Assembly (NCBI GenBank): GCA_963761735.1
Contig: CAVXHQ010000004.1
Span: forward strand, 123,776 to 187,775
DNA length: 64,000 bases
DNA from: CAVXHQ01 sp963761735
Lineage (GTDB): Bacteria > Pseudomonadota > Alphaproteobacteria > Rhodobacterales > Rhodobacteraceae
Reading direction: 5' to 3'
The notes under the pieces are model-generated. The model worked only from the letters and a program-made list of their open reading frames with translations. It was not told where the DNA came from and did not search any database. Made by a program: the position numbers and the translations under genes. This document shows positions 56,855-64,000 of the stretch, piece after piece. Within the stretch, counting starts at the first letter, position 1; every line of letters starts with the position of its first letter.

Positions 56855-57209
56855 TCAGGCCAGACCAGCGCGGCGGGCGGCATTGATCCGCTCTCCCGGA
56901 TTTGCGATTTTCTGAATCTCGGCCAGCTTGCGTGCCTGTTCGGTCTGCGTATCCGCCGCTGCCGCTATGTCGGCCTGTTTCAAGAGGTCCATGACGGTTG
57001 CGCCAGTTTCGGTTGCGGCAATCTCGTCGAAGAGTTCGGCGGGATCAGGGGCGTTGAAAGTGCCTTGGATGTGGGCGCGGCCCGATGGCGTCCGGAAAAT
57101 CTCGTCGGCCAGAAGATCGCGAGCTTTCTTCGTTTGGCACCTTCGCTTCCAGGTAGCGATCAAGTTGGTTGCGCAGTTGTAGCTCGCGGATACGTTGTTC
57201 GTTAGTCAT
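56855..57209 (-). CDS. Hypothetical small protein with an apparent frameshift
   Basis: ATG 57209 with a gaaag leader begins MTNEQRIRELQLRNQLDRYL, then the frame fails. One base fewer near 57125-57135 joins it to ARDLLADEIFRTPSGRAHI ... ERINAARRAGLA, which ends at 56855, 2 nt before the terminase-like gene. The joined protein (about 117 residues) has a helical start and end. Unknown function. The start is 8 nt downstream of the preceding gene's stop. Confidence 0.5.
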
Positions 57210-57217
57210 CGGTTCTT

Positions 57218-57478
57218 TCAGTTCGTCAGCTCAAATGCGCTTTTGCGCAGGGTCAGTTCGGTAGCGGGCGTCAGCAGGTCGGCGATAGTGCCCAGCCATT
57301 CGATCACTCGGGTGAGGGCGAAGTTCTGGGGCAATCGCCCGTTCGGTGTTCTTCGGCCAGCGCGGGCGTCTAAGTCGGCGCGCGTTACGCGGCGCAAACA
57401 CCTCAGGTCAGTCGGTTCGATTTTGAGCGTCTGTTCGATGTCGGCGGCGTAGACGCGCAAGGATAGGTCGTCTGTCAA
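57218..57478 (-). CDS. Hypothetical small protein, first gene of the right-end operon
   Basis: 86 residues if the TTG at 57478 (TDDLSLRVYAADIEQTLKI) is used; the frame is open to 57583, where an ATG adds 35 residues that look non-coding. It has a possible winged-helix look (LRCLRRVTRADLDARAGR ... LTRVIEWL), as in AlpA/MerR-type small regulators, but I cannot claim the family. It heads the run of closely spaced leftward genes ending in PrimPol-helicase. Confidence 0.4.
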   Translation of the reverse strand: MTDDLSLRVYAADIEQTLKIEPTDLRCLRRVTRADLDARAGRRTPNGRLPQNFALTRVIEWLGTIADLLTPATELTLRKSAFELTN

Positions 57479-57640
57479 TTTTTTTCTCGATTTCAGGGAT
57501 GTGGGAATAGCCAGTGATCCAGCTTGATACGAAACGTAACACGGACTTGACAAAATGTCAAGAAAATGTAGAGAACGGTTCAACAGTGATTCGGAAGTGG
57601 TTGGATTCTACTGCCTGACGGCGGCGTCAGCCATAAAGAA

Positions 57641-57684
57641 CTACCATGGAGATTACCATGGAAAATCGAAGACTCTACCATGGA
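57641..57684. repeat. Right integrase arm-type repeats (three copies of YTACCATGGA)
   Basis: Copies begin at 57641, 57653 and 57675 (spacing 12 then 22), the mirror of the spacing at the left end (22 then 12) though in the same sequence orientation. Confidence 0.7.
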
Positions 57685-57732
57685 GACGCATTTTATGAAG
57701 TCATTTTAAGTAATGATTTCAATGGATTGATA

Positions 57733-57761
57733 ATGGTGGGTCGTGACGGGCTCGAACCGCC
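57733..57761. repeat. Right attachment-site copy, inside tRNA-Val
   Basis: 29 bp identical to 32094-32122. It covers the encoded CCA to the T loop of the tRNA gene, so insertion left the tRNA functional. Confidence 0.9.
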
Positions 57762-57809
57762 GACATTCTCGGTGTAAACGAGACGCTCTACCAACTGAGC
57801 TAACGACCC
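57734..57809 (-). tRNA. tRNA-Val (TAC)
   Basis: 76 nt including encoded CCA. Acceptor GGGTCGT/ACGACCC, anticodon loop TTTACAC with anticodon TAC. Target of the island integrase. Confidence 0.96.
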
Positions 57810-57905
57810 TTAGGCTTCCCGGTCGGGATAGCAGATACGGCCATAGCGCGGCGCGGCAAAGCTGACAAGGCCCCGAAAAGGCTGTTGCAGGCTCGTGCGG
57901 GCGCC

Positions 57906-58520
57906 TCAGAGGCTGCCGGCGGCTTCGCCTGTTACCTCGGCACCCGGCGGCACGAGCCGTTCGATCCCATTGTGCGTTAACCGGAAGATCACGCCCTGAC
58001 CGCCTCCCGCCGCCTCGACATCGCCGATGGCGCCACCGGCGGCGCGCACCCGCAAAAACCGCGAGGTGATGCCGTGGGTGACCAGTATCGTCGGCACCGT
58101 CACGGCGCCAAGCACCCGCCCCGCCCGGTCCCAGACCCCGTCGAAGCCTTCGCCACCCGGCGCCCGGCCATAAAAATCGAGCATGCTCAGATCGTCGACA
58201 TCCACGCCAAGCGCGCCCAGATCCTCACGCGACAGGCCGGACCAGTCGCCCATGCCGATTTCGCACAGATCGTCGACGACGCGCGCCGCCGCACCGTCGA
58301 ACGCCAGTCGCGCCGTCGCGCGCGCGCGCCCCGCCGGGCTGACCCACAGCGCATGGCTGCGTACCGTCACGCCGCGCTGCGCCAACAGCGTGCCCATCGC
58401 GGTGGCCTGAGACTCGCCGCGCGCCGTCAGGGGCGAATCGAGCCGTCCCTGAAACCGCCCGTCGGCGTTCCACGTCGTCTGGCCGTGACGCAGAATATAT
58501 ATCTCCGGGTTTGCGGTCAT
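57906..58520 (-). CDS. Histidine phosphatase family protein
   Basis: 204 residues from ATG 58520; the frame is open much further upstream without family character. The RHG signature LRHGQTTWN (about residues 10-18) carries the phospho-accepting His. The second catalytic His is in ILVTHGITSRFL, with the Glu in CEIGMGDWSGL. It has the phosphoglycerate-mutase-like fold. Many such proteins are broad phosphatases; the substrate is unknown. It is divergent from the RidA-like gene. Confidence 0.9.
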   Translation of the reverse strand: MTANPEIYILRHGQTTWNADGRFQGRLDSPLTARGESQATAMGTLLAQRGVTVRSHALWVSPAGRARATARLAFDGAAARVVDDLCEIGMGDWSGLSREDLGALGVDVDDLSMLDFYGRAPGGEGFDGVWDRAGRVLGAVTVPTILVTHGITSRFLRVRAAGGAIGDVEAAGGGQGVIFRLTHNGIERLVPPGAEVTGEAAGSL

Positions 58521-58910
58521 GATCGCCCCTTCCTCGTTGCGGGTTCCTGCCCCGCCTGCCAATCCGGAACAAGTGGCAAACGCAGCGACCGGGCAACTTT
58601 GCGCATCGGCGTCTGAAACATGCGCACCCGGCTGAGCGGGCTGGACCCGCCACATCTGGACACTTGACCGGGTCCTTGCGCCCAAATCGCGCGCGCCTTT
58701 GTTGCAACCAACTTTCAATGAACGGCCCGATGAAACCAGCACGTACCGCCAGAGGCGCCCGCGAGATATTCTTGCGGCGTCCCGATGTTCGGTTGCCCGA
58801 TCCGGCAGCCCAGTCAACATTTGCGCCGCGCCATCATGGCGCACACGGCTCTTGCGTCCGCGTGCGCCCCGCCGCACGATCACCGTGTCAGCCAGCGCAC
58901 AGGAACCACC
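58521..58910. other. Divergent intergenic region, no gene
   Basis: 390 bp between the divergent phosphatase and RidA-like genes. I see no coding pattern and no distinct regulatory motif. Confidence 0.5.
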
Positions 58911-59261
58911 ATGCCACAGATTTCCCGCATTACACCCGGTGCCCGCATGAGTCAGGCCGTCGTCCATAACGGCGTCGCCTATCTGGCCGGTCAGGTCGGC
59001 GCCCCGGGTGAAGATGCGGCGACCCAGACCCGCGTCATATTGGACCAGATCGATGCGTTGCTCGAGACCTGCGGCACCTCGAAAGAGAACCTGCTGACGG
59101 CACAGATATGGCTGGCCGACATCGACCGCGATTTCGCAGCGCTGAACGCGGTTTGGGAAGACTGGGTGAGCGAGGGGAACACGCCCGCGCGCTGGACCGG
59201 CGAGGCCAAACTCGCGAAAAAAGACTATATCGTCGAAATCATCGTGACCGCGGCAGTTTGA
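58911..59261 (+). CDS. RidA/YjgF-family protein
   Basis: 116 residues from ATG 58911 (aggaacc leader; MPQISRITPGARMSQAVVH). RidA proteins deaminate reactive enamine/imine intermediates from PLP enzymes. Landmarks: AYLAGQVG, ILDQIDALLETCGTSKENLL, IWLADIDRDFAALN and the C-terminal PARWTGEAKLAKKDYIVEI. The active-site Arg of canonical RidA is not clearly conserved, which places it with the Rid2-7 or related subgroups. Confidence 0.88.
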   Translation: MPQISRITPGARMSQAVVHNGVAYLAGQVGAPGEDAATQTRVILDQIDALLETCGTSKENLLTAQIWLADIDRDFAALNAVWEDWVSEGNTPARWTGEAKLAKKDYIVEIIVTAAV

Positions 59262-59284
59262 CGCGCACACGCCGCACCGGGCAC

Positions 59285-59328
59285 GAAGTTTTCAAAAAAC
59301 TTCGACGTCAAATTCTTTGAAAGAATTT
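59285..59328. terminator. Two tandem AT-rich hairpins after the RidA-like gene
   Basis: gaagtttt-caa-aaaacttc (59285-59303) and aaattctt-tga-aagaattt (59310-59328), each with a perfect 8-bp stem. They lie between the convergent ridA-like and pgi genes and probably act as terminators or RNA-end protectors. Confidence 0.55.
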
Positions 59329-59369
59329 GGCCCCCGTGGCGGCGGTGTGCCCTGTCCGGCAAACCTGGC

Positions 59370-60965
59370 CTAGACACCGTTGCGGCGCAGGAAATCCACC
59401 AGACCGGCGGTCGAGGCATCCTTGTCGTCCGCACTTTGCGATCCTTCGATCACCGGTTGCAGGGCGGTGGCCAGTTCCTTGCCCAGTTCCACACCCCACT
59501 GGTCGTAGGAATTGATGCCGAGCACCGTGCCTTCGACGAACACCCGGTGTTCGTACAGCGCCACGATCTGGCCCAGCATGAATGGATCGAGCAGCGGATA
59601 GGCGAGCGTCACCGATGGCCTGTCGCCCGGAAACACCCGGTGCGCCGCCTGCCGGTCACCTTCGGCACCCGTCAGCCCCTTGGCTGCCATGAGGGCGCGT
59701 GCCTCCTCCATGTCGCGGCCTTTCATCAGCGCCTCTGACTGCGCAAGGCAATTCGCGACCAGCAACTGGTGCTGATGGTGCAACGCCTCGTCATGGCCCC
59801 GCGCGGCCACGAGAAATTCGCACGGGACCACGCGCGTGCCCTGATGGATCAGCTGATAGAACGCGTGCTGGCCGTTGGTTCCGGGCTCTCCCCAGACCAC
59901 TGGTCCGGAATTTACCTGCAACGGTTTGCCATCCATCGACACGCGCTTGCCGTTGCTCTCCATCTCCAGCTGCTGGAGATAGGCGGGAAGACGCCCCAAC
60001 AGGTTGTCGTAGGGCAGCACCGCACGGGTTGCATAACCGCAGATCTGGTTGTGCCAGATACCTGTCAGCGCCAGCAGCGCCGGCATGTTTTCGCGCCATC
60101 CGGCCGTGCGGAAATGGGTGTCCATCGCCTGCGCGCCGCGCAGGAACGCCCGGAAAGCCTGTGGCCCGATGGCGATCATCAGCGACAAGCCGATCGGCCC
60201 CCACATGGAATAGCGCCCGCCAACCCAGTCCTCGAACCCGAACACCCGTTCCGGCGCGATGCCGAAATCGGCGGTCTTGACGGCCGCCGTCGACAGGGCC
60301 GCGAATTGCGCGCCCGGATCGGCCACCGACCCGGACATCCAGGCGCGGGCAGTGCGCGCATTGGTCATCGTCTCGATCGTCGTGAACGTCTTGGACGCCA
60401 CGATCACCAGCGTCGTCGCGGGATCGCAGCCGCGCAGTACGCCCGCCACATCGGCGGGATCGACGTTGGACACGAAATGGCAGCGCGGCCCGTCGTGATA
60501 GGGCGCGAGCGCCCGCACCGCCATCGCCGGACCCAGGTCGGATCCGCCGATGCCGATGTTGATCACATCCGTGATCGTCCCGCCCTGCCCCGCAAAGGCG
60601 CCGCTGCGCACGTCGTCGGCGAAAACCGCCATCGCGTCGAGGGTTGCGCGCACGCCGGGGATCACGTCGACCCCGTCGACGATCACCGGATCGCCGTCGA
60701 GATTGCGCAGGGCTGTGTGCAGTACTGCGCGGCCTTCGGTCTCGTTGATCTGTTCGCCTGCGAACATCGCGTCGCGGCGGGCCGCCACGCCGGTTTTGTC
60801 CAGTAGACCGATCAGCAGGCCAAGGGCCGTCTCGTCGATGCTGGTCTTGGCGTAATCGAAATGCAGATCGCCGACGTCGAGCGTAAATCCCGGACGTTCC
60901 GGCATCAGATCCTCGATCCGTCGGTCCTTGGTGGCGTCGCGGTGCGCGCGCAGGTCGTCCCACAT
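59370..60965 (-). CDS. pgi: Glucose-6-phosphate isomerase
   Basis: 531 residues. Interconverts glucose-6-P and fructose-6-P. Family signatures: IGIGGSDLGPAMAVRAL (substrate phosphate site), VASKTFTTIETMTNA, FGFEDWVGGRYSMWGPIGLS, the catalytic Glu in GEPGTNGQHAFYQLIHQG and a C-terminal Lys/Gln region (SYDQWGVELGKELA). It is the third gene of the leftward zwf-pgl-pgi operon, 19 nt downstream of pgl. Confidence 0.96.
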   Translation of the reverse strand: MWDDLRAHRDATKDRRIEDLMPERPGFTLDVGDLHFDYAKTSIDETALGLLIGLLDKTGVAARRDAMFAGEQINETEGRAVLHTALRNLDGDPVIVDGVDVIPGVRATLDAMAVFADDVRSGAFAGQGGTITDVINIGIGGSDLGPAMAVRALAPYHDGPRCHFVSNVDPADVAGVLRGCDPATTLVIVASKTFTTIETMTNARTARAWMSGSVADPGAQFAALSTAAVKTADFGIAPERVFGFEDWVGGRYSMWGPIGLSLMIAIGPQAFRAFLRGAQAMDTHFRTAGWRENMPALLALTGIWHNQICGYATRAVLPYDNLLGRLPAYLQQLEMESNGKRVSMDGKPLQVNSGPVVWGEPGTNGQHAFYQLIHQGTRVVPCEFLVAARGHDEALHHQHQLLVANCLAQSEALMKGRDMEEARALMAAKGLTGAEGDRQAAHRVFPGDRPSVTLAYPLLDPFMLGQIVALYEHRVFVEGTVLGINSYDQWGVELGKELATALQPVIEGSQSADDKDASTAGLVDFLRRNGV

Positions 60966-60984
60966 GGTCAGTATTCCTTTGACG

Positions 60985-61653
60985 TCAGTCGTTTGCCCAG
61001 TGAACCGTACTACCCTTGAGGATCGCGGCCACCGGTGCCTCGGCAGGGTCCATCCCCTGCGCGCGGTCCAGTGCCGCGCGTTTTTCAGGTCCGGTGATGA
61101 CGATATGACGGCTCATCGCCGCGTCGAGCACCTTTGCGGACAGGGTGATCCGCGGCTCGGGGGCGCCGGGCGCGCGCATCGCCACGAGGGTGTCGTCGCC
61201 CGTCAGCGCGGCCTCCAGATTGTCCGCGCCGGGAAAGATCGAGGCGGTGTGCATGTCGGCTCCCATGCCCAGCAGGCACAGCGAAATCGGCAATTCGCCG
61301 TCCAGACCGCTGCGCAGGCCGGGCAGCGCCTCTTCGGGGGTACCGGGCGCGTAAAGCGGCACCAGCGTCGCCGCCGCCGCCCGTTCCACAAGCAACCGCT
61401 CGCGCAGCAGCCGGGTGTTGGAGCGTGGGCTGTCCTCGGGCACCCAGCGCTCGTCGGTCAGGAAGACATGGACACGCGACCAGTCGAGGTCTGCCGCACA
61501 CAGGCTGTCGAAGATCGGCCCCGGCGTCGTGCCGCCCGGCACCGCGAGGCTGGCGTGATCGTGGCTGGCGAGGCACTGGCGCAACTCTCCGGCCAGGGTG
61601 TCGGCCAGCAGCAGCATCATCATCTCCGCGTCTGGATATTCGATCAGTTTCAT
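60985..61653 (-). CDS. pgl: 6-phosphogluconolactonase
   Basis: 222 residues from ATG 61653 with ggagac upstream. Hydrolyses 6-phosphogluconolactone in the pentose phosphate and Entner-Doudoroff routes. Motifs: SLAVPGGTTPGPIFDSL, VHVFLTDERWVPEDSPRSN and LLGMGADMHTASIFPG. The leader is preceded by the palindromic repeat array. It lies between zwf and pgi. Confidence 0.95.
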   Translation of the reverse strand: MKLIEYPDAEMMMLLLADTLAGELRQCLASHDHASLAVPGGTTPGPIFDSLCAADLDWSRVHVFLTDERWVPEDSPRSNTRLLRERLLVERAAAATLVPLYAPGTPEEALPGLRSGLDGELPISLCLLGMGADMHTASIFPGADNLEAALTGDDTLVAMRAPGAPEPRITLSAKVLDAAMSRHIVITGPEKRAALDRAQGMDPAEAPVAAILKGSTVHWAND

Positions 61654-61660
61654 GGTGGGT

Positions 61661-61845
61661 CTCCGCGCCCGGAGGGGCGCATCTCGGTTCCGCGCCCGGA
61701 GGGGCGCATTTAGGCTCCGCGCCCGGAGGGGCGCAATTCAGGCTCCGTGCCCGCATGGGCACATCTCGGTTCCGCGCCCGGAGTGGCGTATCTCGGTTCA
61801 GCACCGCAGGGGCGCATTCCCGGTTTCACGCCCGGCCCGGGCAGC
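61661..61845. repeat. Tandem palindromic repeats between zwf and pgl (about 6-7 units of 27-29 bp)
   Basis: Units begin at about 61661, 61690, 61717, 61745, 61772, 61799 and 61827. The core is cgcgcccggaggggcgca, itself a hairpin gcgccc/gggcgc. In the fourth unit both arms changed together (gtgccc/gggcac), keeping the stem. The array fills the pgl leader. The rest of the 367-bp gap (61846-62020) shows no gene. Confidence 0.8.
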
Positions 61846-62020
61846 TTTTCCGCACGCTGTCCAGAGCGGCACGTCACGGTGCATCCGATCCGAAGCCACC
61901 GCGCCTGTCAACGTCCGCGCTTTGTTGCCGCTCACCGTCAACCGACAGGAACAGGCCAACTCGTTCAGAAATCTCGACCCTGTTCATAAGAGAACCTGTC
62001 CTTCCCACCGCGGGTAGCGG

Positions 62021-63477
62021 CTATCCCCGGATGTCGCGCCACCGGCGTCCGTCGCGGTGCATCAATGCCAGCGCGTCCTCCGGCCCGCTCGATCCCGCAT
62101 CGTAGACCTTGGGCACGTCGTGACGCTCTTCCCAGCCTTCGATCAGCGGATCGGTCCAGGCCCACGCGGCCTCTACCTCGTCGCCGCGCATGAACAAGGT
62201 CTGGTTGCCCCGGATCACGTCCATGATCAGCCGTTCGTAGGCGTCGGTCACTTCCTCGGCCTCGTCGCCCAGCGCATCGGCGAACGTCATGTCCAGCGGC
62301 ACATCGACCAGACGCATCCCCCCCGGCCCCGGCTCCTTGATCGTCACCTGAAGGTCCATGCCTTCGTTGGGCTGCAACCGGATGGCGAGGATATTGCGGT
62401 GCCGTGCGGCGTCGCCTTCGAATATCGTGTGGCCCAGGTCCTTGAACACCACGGCAATCTCGGACGACCGGCCTTTGAGTTTCTTGCCCGTGCGCATGTA
62501 GAACGGCGCCCCCGCCCAGCGCCAGTTCGCGATCTCGCATTTCAGCGCGATGAAACTTTCGGTGAAACTCCTCGGGTTTTCGGCATCCTCGCGATAGCTC
62601 TTGCTCGTCGCCTTCCGGCGGCGTATTGCCCGCGCACGATGTGATGCGGGGCGACCGGTTGCAGGGCGCGGATTACCTTGAGTTTTTCATCGCGCACGGC
62701 GTTCGCCTCGAAGGTGCCGGGCGGCTCCATCGCGATCAGGCACAAAAGCTGCATCAGGTGGTTCTGCACCATATCGCGCATCGCGCCGGATTTGTCGTAA
62801 TAGCTGCCGCGCCCGCCGACGCCGACGGTCTCGGCCACGGTGATCTGGATATGGTCGACATAGTGATTGTTCCACAGCGGCTCGAACAGCACATTGCCGA
62901 AGCGGACGGCCATCAGGTTCTGCACCGTCTCCTTGCCCAGATAATGGTCGATCCGGTAGATCTGGCTTTCCTTGAAGTGTTTTGCCAGCACCGCGTTCAA
63001 CTCCTGTGCGCTGCTCAGGTCGCGGCCGAACGGCTTTTCCACGACGATACGGGCCTTCTTGTCGGCGATCTTGTGCTTGTACAGCCGCTCCGCGAGCGCG
63101 CCGAAAAGCGACGGGGCGACGGAAAAATAGAACGCCTTGATCACATCGTCGCGGATCAGGGTCGCCAGTTCCTTCCAGCCTGCGTCGCCCGTGGCGTCGA
63201 TGGCGATATAATGCAGCCGCTCGAGGAACGCGTCGATGCCCTGTGTGTCCTTGGCCTCGTCATTGCCGAATTCCGCGATCGCGGCGCGGATCATCTTGCG
63301 ATAGCCGGCATCGTCGAGATCGGACCGGGCCGCGCCGACGATGCGCGCGCCTTCGGGCATCTGGCCGCTGCGAAAGCGGCGGAACAGGCCCGGCAGGATC
63401 TTGCGCCGGGCCAGATCGCCGGTGCCGCCGAAAATCACGAGGTCGAACGGGTCGACGGGAATGACGCGGGAGACCAT
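62021..63477 (-). CDS. zwf: Glucose-6-phosphate 1-dehydrogenase, with an apparent frameshift
   Basis: Starts at ATG 63477 with a strong aaggagg. The NADP site is FGGTGDLARRKILPGL (about 12-27) and the catalytic region is RIDHYLGKETVQN. The first frame ends at 62542. The remaining family sequence (SYREDAENPRSFTESFIAL ... FYMRTGKKLKGRSSEIAVV ... HRDGRRWRDIRG) continues in another frame to 62021. Adding one base near 62611-62618 (a ggaagg run) restores a protein of about 485 residues. It is a core gene, so a sequence error is plausible; a truncated enzyme would lack about a third. First gene of zwf-pgl-pgi. Confidence 0.88.
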
Positions 63478-63499
63478 CGGGTCCTCCTTGGGAACTGGT

Positions 63500-63511
63500 G
63501 TTAGCGCTAAC
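63500..63511. promoter_or_regulatory. LacI-family type operator GTTAGCGCTAAC before zwf
   Basis: A perfect 12-bp palindrome with central CG, 22 bp upstream of the zwf start, in the promoter/leader. LacI-family regulators bind such sites, and the TTAGCGCTAA form is known for alpha-glucoside-type repressors. This suggests that zwf-pgl-pgi is induced by sugar. Confidence 0.6.
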
Positions 63512-63741
63512 GCGCATCGGTCCCCGCCGCAGTATCCGCGCCAGCCGGTGCTGTCCAGCACCGCACGGAATTGGCCGCCTGCGCCCCGGGGGCGCCCGGA
63601 CGACTTGCGCCCGCAACCGCCTCCAGGGCGCCGGACCGCGCCGGGCGTCTTTGAGATGGCCAAGGTCGGTGCGGCAGGTCACCGCAAGACTGCCCGAGCG
63701 CGCAGCCGGATCGCAACCCTATTTGTCGCGCTCCGAGGGCC

Positions 63742-64000
63742 TCAGGAGGGGTCCGTCATGTGCCCGGGGCCGGCGGTGGCGGGCGATCTGATGCACAGAC
63801 CCGACCGCTGGTCGAAGAGATAGATTTGCTGCGGCGCGCAGGCCACCCCGGTGACGCTGCCAGACACCACGGCGGACTGGCCCGGTATCCGCACCACGAA
63901 GGGATCGTCGCCCGCCGCGTCCAGCTGCAGATAGATGAACGCCTCGCCCCCTAGATGCTCCACCGTGATGATGCGGCCATCGACGAGGCCCTGGCCGGTG
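63742..64000 (-). CDS. Sugar ABC transporter ATP-binding protein, C-terminal end (UgpC/MalK/AglK type), truncated by window
   Basis: The frame is open to the window edge. The visible 85 residues are the TOBE/OB-fold regulatory tail of sugar-importer ATPases (GRIITVEHLGGEAFIYLQL ... IYLFDQRSGLCIR). No catalytic motif is in view. It runs into zwf on the same strand, and with the LacI-type operator this suggests an alpha-glucoside or similar uptake cluster (aglK-like). That identity is inference. Confidence 0.7.
   Translation of the reverse strand, partial: TGQGLVDGRIITVEHLGGEAFIYLQLDAAGDDPFVVRIPGQSAVVSGSVTGVACAPQQIYLFDQRSGLCIRSPATAGPGHMTDPS

Larger units (their letters stand above)
32094..57761. 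mobile_element. Integrated genomic island at tRNA-Val(TAC), PICI/satellite-like, about 25.7 kb
   Basis: Bounded by two identical 29-bp copies of the tRNA-Val 3' end (32094-32122 and 57733-57761), the second inside the intact tRNA gene. A tyrosine integrase starts 94 bp inside the left end. Matched triplets of YTACCATGGR occur near both ends. Contents: MmeI-like restriction-modification, serine recombinase, SIR2-HerA-RT operon, helicase and PrimPol genes broken by insertion sequences, and small phage-like genes. The three insertion sequences account for 7.3 kb, so the ancestral element was about 18.4 kb. Primase, helicase and terminase-like genes suggest a phage satellite or plasmid-phage relic; that class assignment is inference. 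Confidence 0.85.

Noticed and set aside
1..64000. CRISPR arrays
   Set aside because: No array of regularly spaced identical 25-40-bp repeats with unique spacers; the 61.7-kb array has no spacers and the 0.6-1.3-kb repeats are coding.

Overview
The window is high-GC DNA that looks like the chromosome of a Rhodobacteraceae (roseobacter-group) alphaproteobacterium. Supporting signs are the family-level resemblance of almost every housekeeping protein, a C4-pathway hemA (5-aminolevulinate synthase), the bactofilin plus M23 peptidase pair, DUF924 and DUF455 proteins, a YhdP/AsmA-like giant, and a zwf-pgl-pgi cluster beside a sugar ABC ATPase. No species is claimed.

Core region 1 (1-31.9 kb) is dense and ordinary. 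In order it holds: the C-terminal part of a repeat-rich protein, lpdA, a PAS-GAF-GGDEF protein, a DUF924 gene, an MFS transporter, queA, an AsmA-like gene divergent from a bcp-type peroxiredoxin, DUF455, an M23 peptidase overlapping a bactofilin, a DUF4365 nuclease-fold gene that looks foreign, prfB, a glycine-zipper mini membrane protein, mrcA, amidase plus aminotransferase, a DsbA-like protein, ispG, a RodZ-like protein, hemA, cytochrome P460, an M20 peptidase with a VOC protein, and tRNA-Asp.

An integrated genomic island occupies 32,094-57,761 (about 25.7 kb). It lies between two identical 29-bp copies of the 3' end of a tRNA-Val(TAC) gene, which is intact at the right end. Both ends carry three copies of YTACCATGGR, spaced 22/12 bp on the left and 12/22 bp on the right, as expected of integrase arm sites. 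From left to right the island carries: a tyrosine integrase; an MmeI-like restriction-modification gene broken by four single-base shifts; a serine recombinase; IS66 copy 1; a tight operon SIR2 - HerA ATPase - reverse transcriptase (transcribed leftward); a small zinc-ribbon gene; a D5/SF3-like helicase gene cut by an IS21-family element; a PrimPol-like gene cut by IS66 copy 2; and a run of small coupled genes, one resembling a phage terminase small subunit. Removing each insertion sequence and one target duplication restores single reading frames of 674 and 400 codons. The two genes overlap at their junction, so the element once had an intact primase-helicase replication module. The layout suggests a phage-satellite (PICI-like) or integrative element, now pinned by insertion sequences and carrying defence cargo.

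The most interesting part is the SIR2-HerA-RT operon. SIR2-HerA pairs and Abi/DRT-type reverse transcriptases are each known in antiphage defence. I do not recognise the three as one unit, and the spacing (ATGA overlap, then 12 nt with a Shine-Dalgarno) implies co-expression.

Core region 2 (57.7-64 kb) holds tRNA-Val, a histidine phosphatase, a RidA-like protein, and the leftward operon zwf-pgl-pgi. A perfect GTTAGCGCTAAC operator precedes zwf, and an array of palindromic repeats lies between zwf and pgl. zwf carries one apparent frameshift. Seven apparent single-base shifts in four genes (DUF4365, MmeI-like, an island ORF, zwf) suggest that indel errors in the assembly should be excluded before calling pseudogenes.
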